This document shows positions 34,607-42,857 of a stretch of 64,000 nt of DNA, piece by piece; within the stretch, counting starts at the first letter, position 1, and every line of letters starts with the position of its first letter. The stretch lies in assembly GCA_019359595.1 (NCBI GenBank), contig JAHHGZ010000008.1, positions 124,001 to 188,000 on the forward strand. The letters run 5' to 3'. The position numbers and the translations under genes were made by a program. This DNA comes from Cyanomargarita calcarea GSE-NOS-MK-12-04C (lineage in GTDB: Bacteria > Cyanobacteriota > Cyanobacteriia > Cyanobacteriales > Nostocaceae). The notes beneath the pieces were generated by a model, which saw only the letters and a program-made list of their open reading frames with translations, was not told where the DNA came from and did not search any database.

Positions 34607-35263
34607 GTGTTTACAGGATTAATCCAGTCATTAGGAACGATGAAACCCCTAGGTGGGGATTCTTGGCAAATTACTTGCGCGACTCCTTCGTCTACTGCCA
34701 TTATGCAGGATTTGGCTTACGGTGACAGCGTGGCTGTTGACGGAGTTTGCTTAACGGTGGAATCCGTATTGCCTTCGGGGTTTATTGCCACTGCTTCACC
34801 AGAAACTTTGCGTCGTACAACTCTGAATAAGCAAGCCAAGCAGGGATACGTGAATCTAGAAGCGTCACTGCGGGTGGGTAGCAAGGTTGGGGGGCATTTT
34901 GTGATGGGACATGTGGACGGGGTAGGTGAATTAGTGTTGGCAGAACAAACAGCCACATCTTGGGAAATGACTTTTACAGCCCCAACTGCGATCGCGCGTT
35001 ACATCGTACCTAAAGGCAGCATTGCCATCAATGGCATCAGCCTCACAGTAGCAGAATATGACCCAGAACTTTCACACTTTAGGGTCGCAGTTATTCCTTT
35101 AACCTATGCTGACACCAATCTGCGCTATCTCACAAATGGCAGTCCGGTGAATTTGGAAGGGGATATTTTAGGCAAATATGTCGAAAAATTCCTTTCTCCC
35201 AACAACCAACATTCAGCAGGTGGAATATCACCCGCATTCTTAGCGGAGAATGGATACCTCTGA
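34607..35263 (+). CDS. ribE: Riboflavin synthase, alpha subunit
   Basis: Joins two molecules of 6,7-dimethyl-8-ribityllumazine to give riboflavin. 218 residues with two lumazine-binding halves: MFTGLIQSLG, YGDSVAVDGVCLTVE and FVMGHVDGVG in the first; YIVPKGSIAINGISLTV in the second. GTG start at 34607, which gives exactly the canonical MFTG N-terminus. Other rib genes are not adjacent, normal for cyanobacteria. Confidence 0.96.
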   Translation: MFTGLIQSLGTMKPLGGDSWQITCATPSSTAIMQDLAYGDSVAVDGVCLTVESVLPSGFIATASPETLRRTTLNKQAKQGYVNLEASLRVGSKVGGHFVMGHVDGVGELVLAEQTATSWEMTFTAPTAIARYIVPKGSIAINGISLTVAEYDPELSHFRVAVIPLTYADTNLRYLTNGSPVNLEGDILGKYVEKFLSPNNQHSAGGISPAFLAENGYL

Positions 35264-35267
35264 AAGT

Positions 35268-35350
35268 GGTTAGTGGTTAGTGGTTGGTTGTTGGTTGTAA
35301 ATTTCCAAACAAATAACCAATAACCACTAACCAATAACTACTAACTCTTC
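35268..35350. repeat. GTGGTTA/GTTGGTT heptamer-like tracts
   Basis: Plus-strand gtggttagtggttagtgg, then gttggttgttgg, then inverted copies aataaccaataaccac, making a potential large stem between two convergent genes. Confidence 0.7.
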
Positions 35351-35351
35351 T

Positions 35352-37088
35352 TTAATTTCCTGGTTGTTGGGGTACTTGCGCTGTTTGCAAGACTTGTACC
35401 AACTGATTGACAGCGTACTGTAATTGAGCGCTTGGGTCGGTAGCAACCCAGCCATCTGCTGTCAATTGCCGGACTTCAAAGTGCAGGTGAGGTCCAGTAG
35501 AATTACCTGTGCTACCTACCCGTCCGATAACGGTTCCTTGTTCAACCCATTGACCGGGTTGGACAAGAATTTCTGACATATGACCGTAGAGGGTTTGTTG
35601 GGCAAAGTTGTGGTTGAGGATGACTGTTAAGCCATAACCACCAACGCGATCGGCGACTTCTACTTGGCCGGTATAGGCTGCAAGAACAGGTGTACCCATA
35701 GCCCCACCCAAATCTGTACCGGAGTGGAAACGGCGATCGCCTGTAATTGGATGAACTCGCCAACCAAACATAGAAGTAATGGCAGAAGGTACGGAAAGAG
35801 GGAAGATTAATCCCGAACCACCATAAGCATAAGTTCCACCACTATAAGGAATTTGTGGCAATACTGATGCCAAGGGAATGTTGTAAGCTACAGTACTGGC
35901 ACGGGGTTCGGCATTCTCCGCTGTCATCGGTAATGGTAAAATTCCACCACTTGGCGCGATCGGAGTTGAACTTACTGTAGTGGTTGAAGAAATGAAATTG
36001 TTGGGGATAAACCGACTTGGATGGTATTCGCTCTTGCTGACATTGCGAGAAGCCACCCGTGTCGGACGCCATATAGGTTGGCGAACTGACTCCTTGTCAG
36101 CGCTTGCGCTAGTTACACCAATGCTCCTCGAACGCCAAGTACTAGTATTTGGATTGCGGGTAGTACTATTTACAGTACGTGAAACGCGCAGGACTGGGGG
36201 AACGGTTGCTAACTGAACATTTTGGCTTCTTCTAATCCAATTTGGCGTTGATTTGCGTGGTTGGTTGGTATCAGAATCAGCTATCGGTTGACTGCGAGAG
36301 GGGGTAATGGGTGCTTTGGCACAAAGACTGCTTGAGACACCTTGCCCTTGACCCAAAATGGATCGACAACCACCAGAGCGTTCTGTAAGTACCACAGAAT
36401 TTGGCGCTTCGTAGTTCCCTGTGGCATTAGCGTTGTATTCAGTGGGGTCAATATAAGCGTTGTTGTAGTCCGATTGTTTGCCTGCAGTCGCACTTTCACT
36501 ATTTGCGGGTTGTGCTATCCGTTCTGTTTTTTCTAGCTTTTCTTCATGAATAGTAACTCTCGGTTGGCGAACCTCAAATACGGGTTTTTGCTCTCTAATA
36601 ACTACAGGAGCCTGTCGTGAAGCTTCTATTTTTGCCCTTAACCTTCTAGCTGTAACTTTTGGCTCAGTTGCTTCAACATCCCGTCTGGGATTTCTGACAG
36701 TTGCCTGAGCTTCGGAAGGTTCGGGTTTAGGTCTGGAATGCCTAACTGGTTCTTGGTTTTGCGTAACCTCTACCTGCTGCCGCAGTCGTTTTTTGAGGTT
36801 GGCTCGACGTTGAGAAAATTCGACTTGGGTACGTTCTGCTGATTCTGGTGCCGAAGTACTGCGGAGCCGTTCAATCGTGACTTTTTTAACTGGATTGACC
36901 ACTGCCGGCTGAGAATTTTCTACAGTCGGAACAATGTTGTCGATTCCTGATTCTGTTTGGGCAACAACAAAGCCACTGCTAAGAAGGCTGAAGCTGCCAA
37001 GCCAGCAGATGCTCTGTGCTGGTAGCGTGGACGAGAAGCGTTTTTTCAAAGGTTCTGAAGGATTATGAGCATTATTGCGCTGCGTCAT
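35352..37088 (-). CDS. M23 family metallopeptidase (LytM-like)
   Basis: 578-residue envelope protein. A hydrophobic segment at residues 22-45 (LPAQSICWLGSFSLLSSGFV) acts as signal or anchor. Residues 60-400 are long, basic, Arg/Pro/Ser-rich and probably disordered. The peptidase domain, about 425-560, has FHSGTDLGG (first zinc His and Asp), QTLYGHM and STGNSTGPHLHFEV (HxH motif), all catalytic ligands present. It should cut peptidoglycan cross-bridges or act as a division/hydrolase activator. Within the disordered region, SASADKESVRQ is encoded by a mobile 30-bp repeat (36081-36110) also found in the IS relic. Confidence 0.92.
   Translation of the reverse strand: MTQRNNAHNPSEPLKKRFSSTLPAQSICWLGSFSLLSSGFVVAQTESGIDNIVPTVENSQPAVVNPVKKVTIERLRSTSAPESAERTQVEFSQRRANLKKRLRQQVEVTQNQEPVRHSRPKPEPSEAQATVRNPRRDVEATEPKVTARRLRAKIEASRQAPVVIREQKPVFEVRQPRVTIHEEKLEKTERIAQPANSESATAGKQSDYNNAYIDPTEYNANATGNYEAPNSVVLTERSGGCRSILGQGQGVSSSLCAKAPITPSRSQPIADSDTNQPRKSTPNWIRRSQNVQLATVPPVLRVSRTVNSTTRNPNTSTWRSRSIGVTSASADKESVRQPIWRPTRVASRNVSKSEYHPSRFIPNNFISSTTTVSSTPIAPSGGILPLPMTAENAEPRASTVAYNIPLASVLPQIPYSGGTYAYGGSGLIFPLSVPSAITSMFGWRVHPITGDRRFHSGTDLGGAMGTPVLAAYTGQVEVADRVGGYGLTVILNHNFAQQTLYGHMSEILVQPGQWVEQGTVIGRVGSTGNSTGPHLHFEVRQLTADGWVATDPSAQLQYAVNQLVQVLQTAQVPQQPGN
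36081..36110. repeat. 30-bp palindrome-bearing repeat, copy inside M23 gene
   Basis: Reverse complement differs by one base from 19708-19737. It is in frame, so the peptidase gene stays open and gains about ten codons. Confidence 0.8.
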
Positions 37089-37094
37089 TTTTTC

Positions 37095-37215
37095 TTGTTG
37101 TTAGTTGTTAGTTGTTGGTTGTTGGTCGTTAATTGTTAGTTGTTGGTTGTTGGTTGTTAATTGTTAGTTGTTGGCTGTTTACTCCTAACTCCTAACTCCT
37201 AACTCCTAACTCCTA
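37095..37215. repeat. TTGTTAG/CTCCTAA heptamer tracts
   Basis: Repeated ttgttagttgttggttg units and then ctcctaactcctaactcc, between M23 and birA. Confidence 0.8.
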
Positions 37216-37253
37216 ACCACTCAATTCCTTGACTTTTCGGACAAAATATAAAT

Positions 37254-38060
37254 TCAATCAGAAAATTTGCTATAGCCCAAACTGATTGTACCGGGCTGGA
37301 GGCAAATTTCTGTGACCTCCGCATCTGAACTATTTTTTGTTTTAATATGTTTTGTTTCCGTGGAAACACGCAATAGCCCGTTAGGGGTAACACCAATAAC
37401 AGTTCCGACTTGATTGCTGACGTATACCTTTTCACCCATGTTTGCAAGTAAGTCAACGTAACCAGACAACAATGTAGTAATTCCTTCGTTTAAAAGACAC
37501 TCCAGACCGGATTGTATCCCCTGTAAAACTACATAGGCAAGCATTTCCAAAGAATTAATTGCCTGGGAGTTGGAGAAAGCTTGCCAGAAAAGTAAATTGA
37601 TTCCGGTTTCTGGTACTGGATTTGCCCAGTTAATGCCAACACCAATGACTGCTTGGGTTATTTGTCCTTTGTTTACTTTGGTTTCTGTCAAAATACCGCC
37701 CAATTTGCGACCATTTAACACTAGATCGTTCGGCCATTTAATTCCAACTGGGATACCAGACTGTTGCAACTTTTTGGCAATTCCCCAAGCGCTAGCCAAA
37801 GTTAACTGATAGCTATTGCTAGCTTCTAACCGACAGCTACTAGCCATTGAAAGATACAATCCTCCATCTGAGGAAATCCACTGACGACCCCATTGTCCGC
37901 GTCCTGCAGTTTGGCGAGTCGCAATAACTACACTACCTGGCTTTTCTCCTTGCTTTAATAAGTCCCACAAGGTTTGATTTGTTGAAGCGACGGTATCAAA
38001 AAAATGTAGATTACACCCAGATTTCAGGGCAGCAATCGGCTGTTGTTTGTCAAATCCCAC
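37254..38060 (-). CDS. birA: Biotin-[acetyl-CoA-carboxylase] ligase
   Basis: Attaches biotin to the carboxyl carrier protein of acetyl-CoA carboxylase. 268 residues, GTG start at 38060. Active-site loop GRGQWGRQW (about residues 72-80) and KWPNDLVLNGRKLGGILTE are intact; the N-terminal DNA-binding domain of E. coli BirA is absent, so this is a group I ligase without repressor function. C-terminal domain has VGTVIGVTPNGLLRV. pgeF diverges 77 bases away. Confidence 0.94.
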   Translation of the reverse strand: MGFDKQQPIAALKSGCNLHFFDTVASTNQTLWDLLKQGEKPGSVVIATRQTAGRGQWGRQWISSDGGLYLSMASSCRLEASNSYQLTLASAWGIAKKLQQSGIPVGIKWPNDLVLNGRKLGGILTETKVNKGQITQAVIGVGINWANPVPETGINLLFWQAFSNSQAINSLEMLAYVVLQGIQSGLECLLNEGITTLLSGYVDLLANMGEKVYVSNQVGTVIGVTPNGLLRVSTETKHIKTKNSSDAEVTEICLQPGTISLGYSKFSD

Positions 38061-38137
38061 AGCAGTTTACCTAAATTGCGTTGTACAAGTTAGCATGAAT
38101 TGGCTGAATTTATGTAGTTTCTTAGGTTTTGTTGAAG

Positions 38138-38935
38138 ATGCACACTTGGCACTGGCGTACTTGGGAAGGGCTGCCTTATTTGGCTTGTAGTCTATTAGAA
38201 CCTTGGCATCACGGCTTTTTTACCCTGCAGTTCTATCCTCGTTCTCCTCTGGAGTTGACTAAGGTGCTGCAACCAGAGGCTATAGGATATCGCTTAAAAC
38301 AGGTACATGGCAATAAGGTTCTCACCCCTTTGGAAATTGAAGCTAAGTTAACTGGTGGTGGGGATGAGGTTGAAGGTGAAGGAGATTCGTCTCTTGCAAT
38401 GGCCGATGGTTTAATGAGCGAGCAGCCTCTACAAGCTGTGTGGGTAGCTAGCGCTGATTGTACACCGGTGCTGATTGCCGACGTGAAAACCTCAATGGTG
38501 GCAGCGTTACATGCGGGTTGGCGGGGTACTGCTCAAAAAATCGTACCCTTGGCGATCGCCCGTTTACAACAACAAGGCAGCAAACTTGAAGATTTACGCA
38601 TTGCGATGGGTCCGGCGATCGCTGGTGAGGTTTACCAAGTCTCCAATCAAGTGGCTGCTGAAGTTGGAGCCAGCATTATACCACATGATGACGAAAATAT
38701 TATTGTTCAGGCTATGCACGAATTAGAAAATTCACCTCTGCTTCCAGACGAGAGTCGAGGAAAGGTAAAATTGGATGTTAGGCGGGTGAATGCCCTGCAA
38801 ATAGAAGCGCTAGGTATTAATCCCGAACAAGTAGCGATCGCTCCTTTTTGTACCTATCAAACCCCAGAGCATTTCTTTTCCTATCGTCGGGAGAAACAGA
38901 AAAAAATCCAATGGTCTGGAATTATTAGTAAATAG
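38138..38935 (+). CDS. pgeF: Peptidoglycan editing factor (YfiH/PgeF)
   Basis: 265 residues from ATG 38138 (TTG 38129 is possible). Multicopper-polyphenol-oxidase-fold family; family members act as purine nucleoside phosphorylases or keep L-Ser out of peptidoglycan precursors. The conserved zinc/catalytic residues are visible in QVHGN, VASADCTPVLIAD and LHAGWRGTAQ (His-Cys-His), and MGPAIAGEVYQVS. The last segment FCTYQTPEHFFSYRRE is also standard. Residues around 70-90 (EGEGDSS) form a short acidic insert. Confidence 0.92.
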   Translation: MHTWHWRTWEGLPYLACSLLEPWHHGFFTLQFYPRSPLELTKVLQPEAIGYRLKQVHGNKVLTPLEIEAKLTGGGDEVEGEGDSSLAMADGLMSEQPLQAVWVASADCTPVLIADVKTSMVAALHAGWRGTAQKIVPLAIARLQQQGSKLEDLRIAMGPAIAGEVYQVSNQVAAEVGASIIPHDDENIIVQAMHELENSPLLPDESRGKVKLDVRRVNALQIEALGINPEQVAIAPFCTYQTPEHFFSYRREKQKKIQWSGIISK

Positions 38936-39004
38936 GTAACTCAGAAAAGTAAAAAGGCAAAAGAAAGAAAAAAGAAAAAGGATTTAGAGCAAGTAAATTT
39001 ATGG

Positions 39005-39050
39005 GTTTTACTTTTTACTTTTTACTTTTTACTTTTTACTTTTTACTTAA
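39005..39050 (+). repeat. TTTTTAC heptamer tract
   Basis: Six or so copies of TTTTTAC at the convergent end of pgeF and csaB. It might also assist transcription termination. Confidence 0.8.
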
Positions 39051-40093
39051 TTCAATGCCTGAGCAAGCAATTCGCGGTGTATTAAGGCCCTATCCACTAA
39101 AAACTGAATTTTATCTGATGAAAGCGGTTCACCGTTGGCGTAATGCTCAATCCAAGTCTTACTAATTAGATTAGCATTCTCAGGTAAACTGCCTAAATTC
39201 CACCCCGGCATATCTAAATCTTCCATCAAACGGTTGACTTTGGGGTCATAACTGAGAGCAAAACAGCGACAACCTTCAGATGCTGCCATAATTAAACTAT
39301 GGAGACGCATCCCAATAGTCATCTCTACACCACGATAGACACCTTTTAGAACTTCTGGCTCTTCTATACAGAGAATTTTACTGACATCTTTGACTCGCGG
39401 TTGAATTTTTTCAGCAATGCTTAAATCTTCGCTTTTTTGAAATGGCAGTAATAAAATAAAAGTCTGTGTAGCTTTTTGAAAATCAACTATAGCCTGAGTC
39501 AGATTTTCCAGACGTTCTGGTGTTAGTAAAGGATGCGATCGCAAAGTAACAGCGACTCTTGGTGCAGGTAAATCCCAAAGTCTGGGCATTGGCTGAGATT
39601 GCAGTGCCCAAACTGGGTCAGGAGCCATTATATGAGGAATTTGCCACTCATTTAATAGTGCAGAACTCACGCGATCGCGTACACTAACTTTAGTACAACC
39701 TGCAAAATTTTGTCTTGCCATCCACTTAGTGACAGGACGTTTCAAAGGGCCAATACCCTGTGCCCAAGCAACAGTCTTCAAATTCATTTTCTGAGCCAGT
39801 ACCATCAAGCCTCCATAGTAAAATGGGCTAATAGTACTAGTGACATCTTGGATGAGACTACCACCACCCCAAATCAAAGCATCGCAAGAACGCAAAGCTT
39901 GGATGACTGGAGAAAAAGAAAAGCGGTCGTGTGCTTCTACATGATAGCGATCGCTTGTTTCTTTTGGATTACCAGATAAAACCACAGGCGTTACATCTTC
40001 TGGTAGCATTTGGAGAAGCGTTGCCAGCAAAGCTTCATCACCACCATTGCCCTTACCGTAATACCCAGACAATAACGCTCGCATCTTTGCCAT
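39047..40093 (-). CDS. csaB: Polysaccharide pyruvyl transferase CsaB
   Basis: 348 residues. In bacteria with SLH-domain proteins, CsaB adds pyruvate to a cell-wall polysaccharide so that SLH domains can bind it. Features: LLSGYYGKGNGGDEALL (about residues 7-23), WGGGSLIQDVTS, RDRVS and GMRLHSLIMAA (about 258-268). That fits the porins with SLH domains at 52-58 kb. ATG start at 40093; a second ATG is three codons on. Confidence 0.92.
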   Translation of the reverse strand: MAKMRALLSGYYGKGNGGDEALLATLLQMLPEDVTPVVLSGNPKETSDRYHVEAHDRFSFSPVIQALRSCDALIWGGGSLIQDVTSTISPFYYGGLMVLAQKMNLKTVAWAQGIGPLKRPVTKWMARQNFAGCTKVSVRDRVSSALLNEWQIPHIMAPDPVWALQSQPMPRLWDLPAPRVAVTLRSHPLLTPERLENLTQAIVDFQKATQTFILLLPFQKSEDLSIAEKIQPRVKDVSKILCIEEPEVLKGVYRGVEMTIGMRLHSLIMAASEGCRCFALSYDPKVNRLMEDLDMPGWNLGSLPENANLISKTWIEHYANGEPLSSDKIQFLVDRALIHRELLAQALN

Positions 40094-40251
40094 GTTGGAT
40101 TATGGATTATGGATTAGATTAGCAACTTTTTTTGAAATTAAATATCTCCCTGTGATACAGACAAAAGGGGAGAATGAATTAATAACTCTTAATTTTTAAC
40201 TAGGACAAAACGCGAGTAACATCGCATCTTTATTCTAAAATCAGGACTCTT

Positions 40252-40596
40252 ATGCACGCTCTTTCGATTCCCACTTGGATAATTCATGTCTCTAGCGTAA
40301 TTGAGTGGATTGCCGCTATTTGGTTAATCTGGAATTATGGCGAAGTTACAGGTAACCGCACTTGGTGGGCATTGTCCCTTGGGATGTTACCAGCTTTAAT
40401 CAGCGCCATGTGCGCTTGTACCTGGCATTATTTCGATAACTCCGAATGTCTTGAATGGATGGTAACACTGCAAGCTACGATGACATTAGTTGGTAATTTT
40501 ACCCTCTGGGCAGCAGCCTGGTTAATTTGGCGTTCCACTCAACCGCAAAAAGCTGTAGAGTCCGATCCAACAGAAATTATTGCATCAAAGCAATAA
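40252..40596 (+). CDS. DUF2499 membrane protein
   Basis: 114 residues with about three membrane helices (STWIIHVSSVIEWIAAIWLIW is close to the first; LGMLPALISAMCACTWHYF; LVGNFTLWAAAWLIW). The HVSSVIEW and TWHYFDN blocks identify DUF2499, restricted to cyanobacteria and chloroplasts of plants and algae. Always small and of unknown role, presumably thylakoid. Its stop is followed after 46 bases by the DUF3593 gene, a pairing also kept elsewhere, so the two likely work together. Confidence 0.88.
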   Translation: MHALSIPTWIIHVSSVIEWIAAIWLIWNYGEVTGNRTWWALSLGMLPALISAMCACTWHYFDNSECLEWMVTLQATMTLVGNFTLWAAAWLIWRSTQPQKAVESDPTEIIASKQ

Positions 40597-40642
40597 TCTC
40601 TCCTAACTAAAAACTCCTAACTCTCCACTCCCCAATAGAGCA

Positions 40643-40951
40643 ATGATTTCAAAAGAAACCCTATTTGCCCTTTCCCTGTTTCCCTACTTGGGTTTCTTGT
40701 GGTTTATCAGCCGCAGTCCGCAAATGCCGCGTTTAGCCCTATATGGATTTTACGGTACTCTTGTATTTGTTGCCGTCACCATCCCCGCAGGAATCTACGC
40801 TCTAGTACATTATGGTGACACTTTGGCAAATGTCGATTGGTTGCACGGAAGCGCCGAATTATTTTTAACACTTTCCAATATTTTGATTGTATTGGGTTTC
40901 CGGCAAGCAATAATAATTCAAAGGCAGAATTCGTCAGAAAATAAACTTTGA
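40643..40951 (+). CDS. DUF3593 membrane protein
   Basis: 102 residues, three hydrophobic helices: TLFALSLFPYLGFLWFI, ALYGFYGTLVFVAVTIPAG and LFLTLSNILIVLGFRQA. The leading LSLFPYLGFLWF and the VDWLHGSAE loop fit DUF3593, a cyanobacterial/plastid family without known function. Probably cotranscribed with the DUF2499 gene before it and perhaps with hisA 58 bases after it. Confidence 0.87.
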   Translation: MISKETLFALSLFPYLGFLWFISRSPQMPRLALYGFYGTLVFVAVTIPAGIYALVHYGDTLANVDWLHGSAELFLTLSNILIVLGFRQAIIIQRQNSSENKL

Positions 40952-41009
40952 GTTATGGGAGAGGTAAACGGTTGCTCAGTTGTCAACAACTAACAAATAA
41001 CTAACGACT

Positions 41010-41783
41010 ATGGAAGTTATTCCGGCTATTGATATTTTAGAAGGTCGTTGCGTACGACTATATCAGGGAGACTACGACAAATCGGAAGTTTTTAGCGAGA
41101 ACCCGGCAGATTTCGCCAAACAGTGGGTTGAACAAGGTGCGACTAGATTGCACCTTGTTGATTTGGATGGGGCAAAAGCCGGTAAAATTGTAAATCTGAA
41201 AGCAATAGAAGCGATCGCCTCTACAGTTTCTATTCCCATCGAAGTTGGTGGCGGTTTGCGTACCAAAAACAGCGTACAACAACTATTTAACATCGGTGTA
41301 GAGTGGGCAATTTTGGGAACTGTTGCTGTCGAACAACCCCAGCTAGTACAAGAACTGTGCCAAGAATTCCCCAGACAAATTATTGTTGGCATTGATGCTC
41401 GGAATGGGAAAGTCGCTACTCGCGGTTGGTTAGAAACCTCAGAAGTTTTAGCGACTCAACTGGCTGTACAAATGCAAGAATTAGGAGCAGCAGCCATTAT
41501 CTATACTGATATTCACCGTGATGGTACCCTAGAAGGGCCAAATATGGAAGCTTTGCGAGAAATAGCGGCCGCTGTCAAAATTCCAATTATCGCCTCAGGT
41601 GGAATGAGTTCCATCACCGATTTGTTGAGTCTATTGGCATTAGAACCCCAAGGTGTAACAGGTGTAATTATCGGACGTGCCTTGTATACTGGCGATATTT
41701 CTCTTCGAGAAGCACTACGGGCAGTTGGTTCCGGACGCATCCAAGATATTCCACCTAATTTCGGTTCTTCCACATTCGCTTAA
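41010..41783 (+). CDS. hisA: Phosphoribosylformimino-AICAR ribotide isomerase
   Basis: Fourth step of histidine synthesis, a (beta/alpha)8 isomerase. 257 residues. [22 protein letters not shown] has the catalytic Asp at position 8, with [32 protein letters not shown] (second Asp) and IIASGGMSS following. Full length, ATG start. Standard housekeeping gene. Confidence 0.97.
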   Translation: MEVIPAIDILEGRCVRLYQGDYDKSEVFSENPADFAKQWVEQGATRLHLVDLDGAKAGKIVNLKAIEAIASTVSIPIEVGGGLRTKNSVQQLFNIGVEWAILGTVAVEQPQLVQELCQEFPRQIIVGIDARNGKVATRGWLETSEVLATQLAVQMQELGAAAIIYTDIHRDGTLEGPNMEALREIAAAVKIPIIASGGMSSITDLLSLLALEPQGVTGVIIGRALYTGDISLREALRAVGSGRIQDIPPNFGSSTFA

Positions 41784-42113
41784 TATTCTATTTCCTATAG
41801 ATACAAGACAACAGAACTAAATCCCCTTTGAATTGGGGGCAGGGGGCGAAGACATTTGTGGCAAGAAATAGACCAGTCCTTCTCCCTGCTCAAAAGTTAG
41901 GATGTGAGTTAACGGCACAAACCCCAGCTAATTTAGGAAAATCGCAAGCAGGCTAGGCAATCTTACATCTCCAATTCGTTGCAGACAAAAGGCACTGCCG
42001 ATACTCAAAGCATTGAACAGGTTTGGTATTATTTTTTTGAAATTTCCGGATTAGCAATTTACACCCGTGTAGTTCAAGTTGTAGAGAATTGCAAATTAAT
42101 CCGGTGTGTTTTT
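41784..42113. repeat. Gap with G-rich repeat before microproteins
   Basis: CCTTTGAATTGGGGGCAGG and following GGGC at 41824-41848 is a member of the G-rich family. No other structure. A 91-codon open frame running from 41979 into the first microprotein is in frame with it but has poor composition before ATG 42114. Confidence 0.6.
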
Positions 42114-42254
42114 ATGGCTCGTCGTCGTCCACAACCTCCTAACAATGGTCAACCAATCAAAACAGAGTCCGGTGGTACTAGGTTAAGGAAATTAAAAATT
42201 AAAATTAAAATTAATAAGGAATCAAAGCCAAACAAATTAGATAAGACAACATAA
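42114..42254 (+). CDS. Microprotein 1 with shared Pro/Lys core (46 aa)
   Basis: 46 residues, pI clearly basic. Starts MARRRPQPPNNGQPIKTESG. The core R-x-x-P-P-x3-Q-P-x-K-[ST]-x-[SA]-G, at residues about 5-20, recurs in the next two small genes. The rest is Lys/Ile-rich (LKIKIKINK). No signal peptide, no cysteine and no membrane segment. Only a weak GGTGTG lies before ATG. A terminator follows at 42302. Function unknown; the basic tail could bind nucleic acid or acidic protein surfaces. Confidence 0.6.
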   Translation: MARRRPQPPNNGQPIKTESGGTRLRKLKIKIKINKESKPNKLDKTT

Positions 42255-42301
42255 ATTTTATGATTTTTAAATTTTAAATTTTCTATTGGGTTTTCTCTTT
42301 A

Positions 42302-42337
42302 TAGAGACGCAGAAATAAAAGCGTCTCTATTTTTTTC
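42302..42337 (+). terminator. Intrinsic terminator
   Basis: Stem TAGAGACGC/GCGTCTCTA followed by seven T, 48 bases after the first microprotein. Confidence 0.85.
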
Positions 42338-42434
42338 TAAAAAATTAATTTAATTATTTGTTGAAAATTTCAGGAATCAATAATTACAATCCTGTATCTC
42401 AAGAAAGAGAGTAAACAACATCAAATGAAAAATC

Positions 42435-42524
42435 ATGACAAGCGAAAGACAAGATCCCCCAACCGATGACCAACCCAAAAAATCTCAAGCTGGTTTTGTC
42501 CCTAAGAAAAAGAAAGCTTCCTAA
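42435..42524 (+). CDS. Microprotein 2 with shared Pro/Lys core (29 aa)
   Basis: 29 residues. Residues 5-21 (RQDPPTDDQPKKSQAGF) repeat the core of its neighbours in an ungapped alignment, and it ends in a lysine cluster PKKKKAS. It is too short to trust alone, but the match in the same order and strand to both neighbours is strong evidence that it is translated. No clear Shine-Dalgarno sequence. Confidence 0.55.
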   Translation: MTSERQDPPTDDQPKKSQAGFVPKKKKAS

Positions 42525-42590
42525 ATTATCAAAGAAGCAATCTTTAACTGCTCTGTATATTAATTTGGACTCAATTCAAAGGTGAAAATT

Positions 42591-42758
42591 ATGTCAAGTA
42601 AAAGAGAAGAACCTCCAGTTCCTGACCAACCAATTAAGAGTGAAGCTGGTTTTTTTCTGAGAATAAAGAGAAATTTGATGATAAATTTCAAGGCTCGTAG
42701 ACCAGAACCTAAACCTAAAGGTCAACCATCAAAATCACAAAATGGTGGCTCCAAATAA
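42591..42758 (+). CDS. Microprotein 3 with two copies of the core (55 aa)
   Basis: 55 residues. Core at residues 4-20 (REEPPVPDQPIKSEAGF) and a second, looser copy at 37-53 (RPEPKPKGQPSKSQNGG), joined by a basic, partly hydrophobic linker (LRIKRNLMINFKA). A good ribosome site, AAAGGTG, lies about seven bases before ATG. A convergent hairpin follows at 42805. Unknown function. The internal duplication suggests the core is a repeated binding unit. Confidence 0.65.
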   Translation: MSSKREEPPVPDQPIKSEAGFFLRIKRNLMINFKARRPEPKPKGQPSKSQNGGSK

Positions 42759-42804
42759 AAACTTTAAGCAGCTAAAAAAAATCTGAGCAATGGTTCCAAT
42801 TTTC

Positions 42805-42834
42805 GTAGAGGCGTAACTTTAATTACGTCTCTAC
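42805..42834. terminator. Bidirectional hairpin between convergent genes
   Basis: Stem GTAGAGGCGTAA/TTACGTCTCTAC (one G-T pair) 47 bases after microprotein 3 and 24 bases beyond the coiled-coil gene stop. Confidence 0.7.
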
Positions 42835-42857
42835 TCTTAAGTTAATAATTCACTAAG

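Noticed and set aside
41979-42113. N-terminal extension of microprotein 1 to a 91-residue protein
   Set aside because: Starts at a non-ATG codon with no ribosome site, and the shared core alignment begins after ATG 42114.
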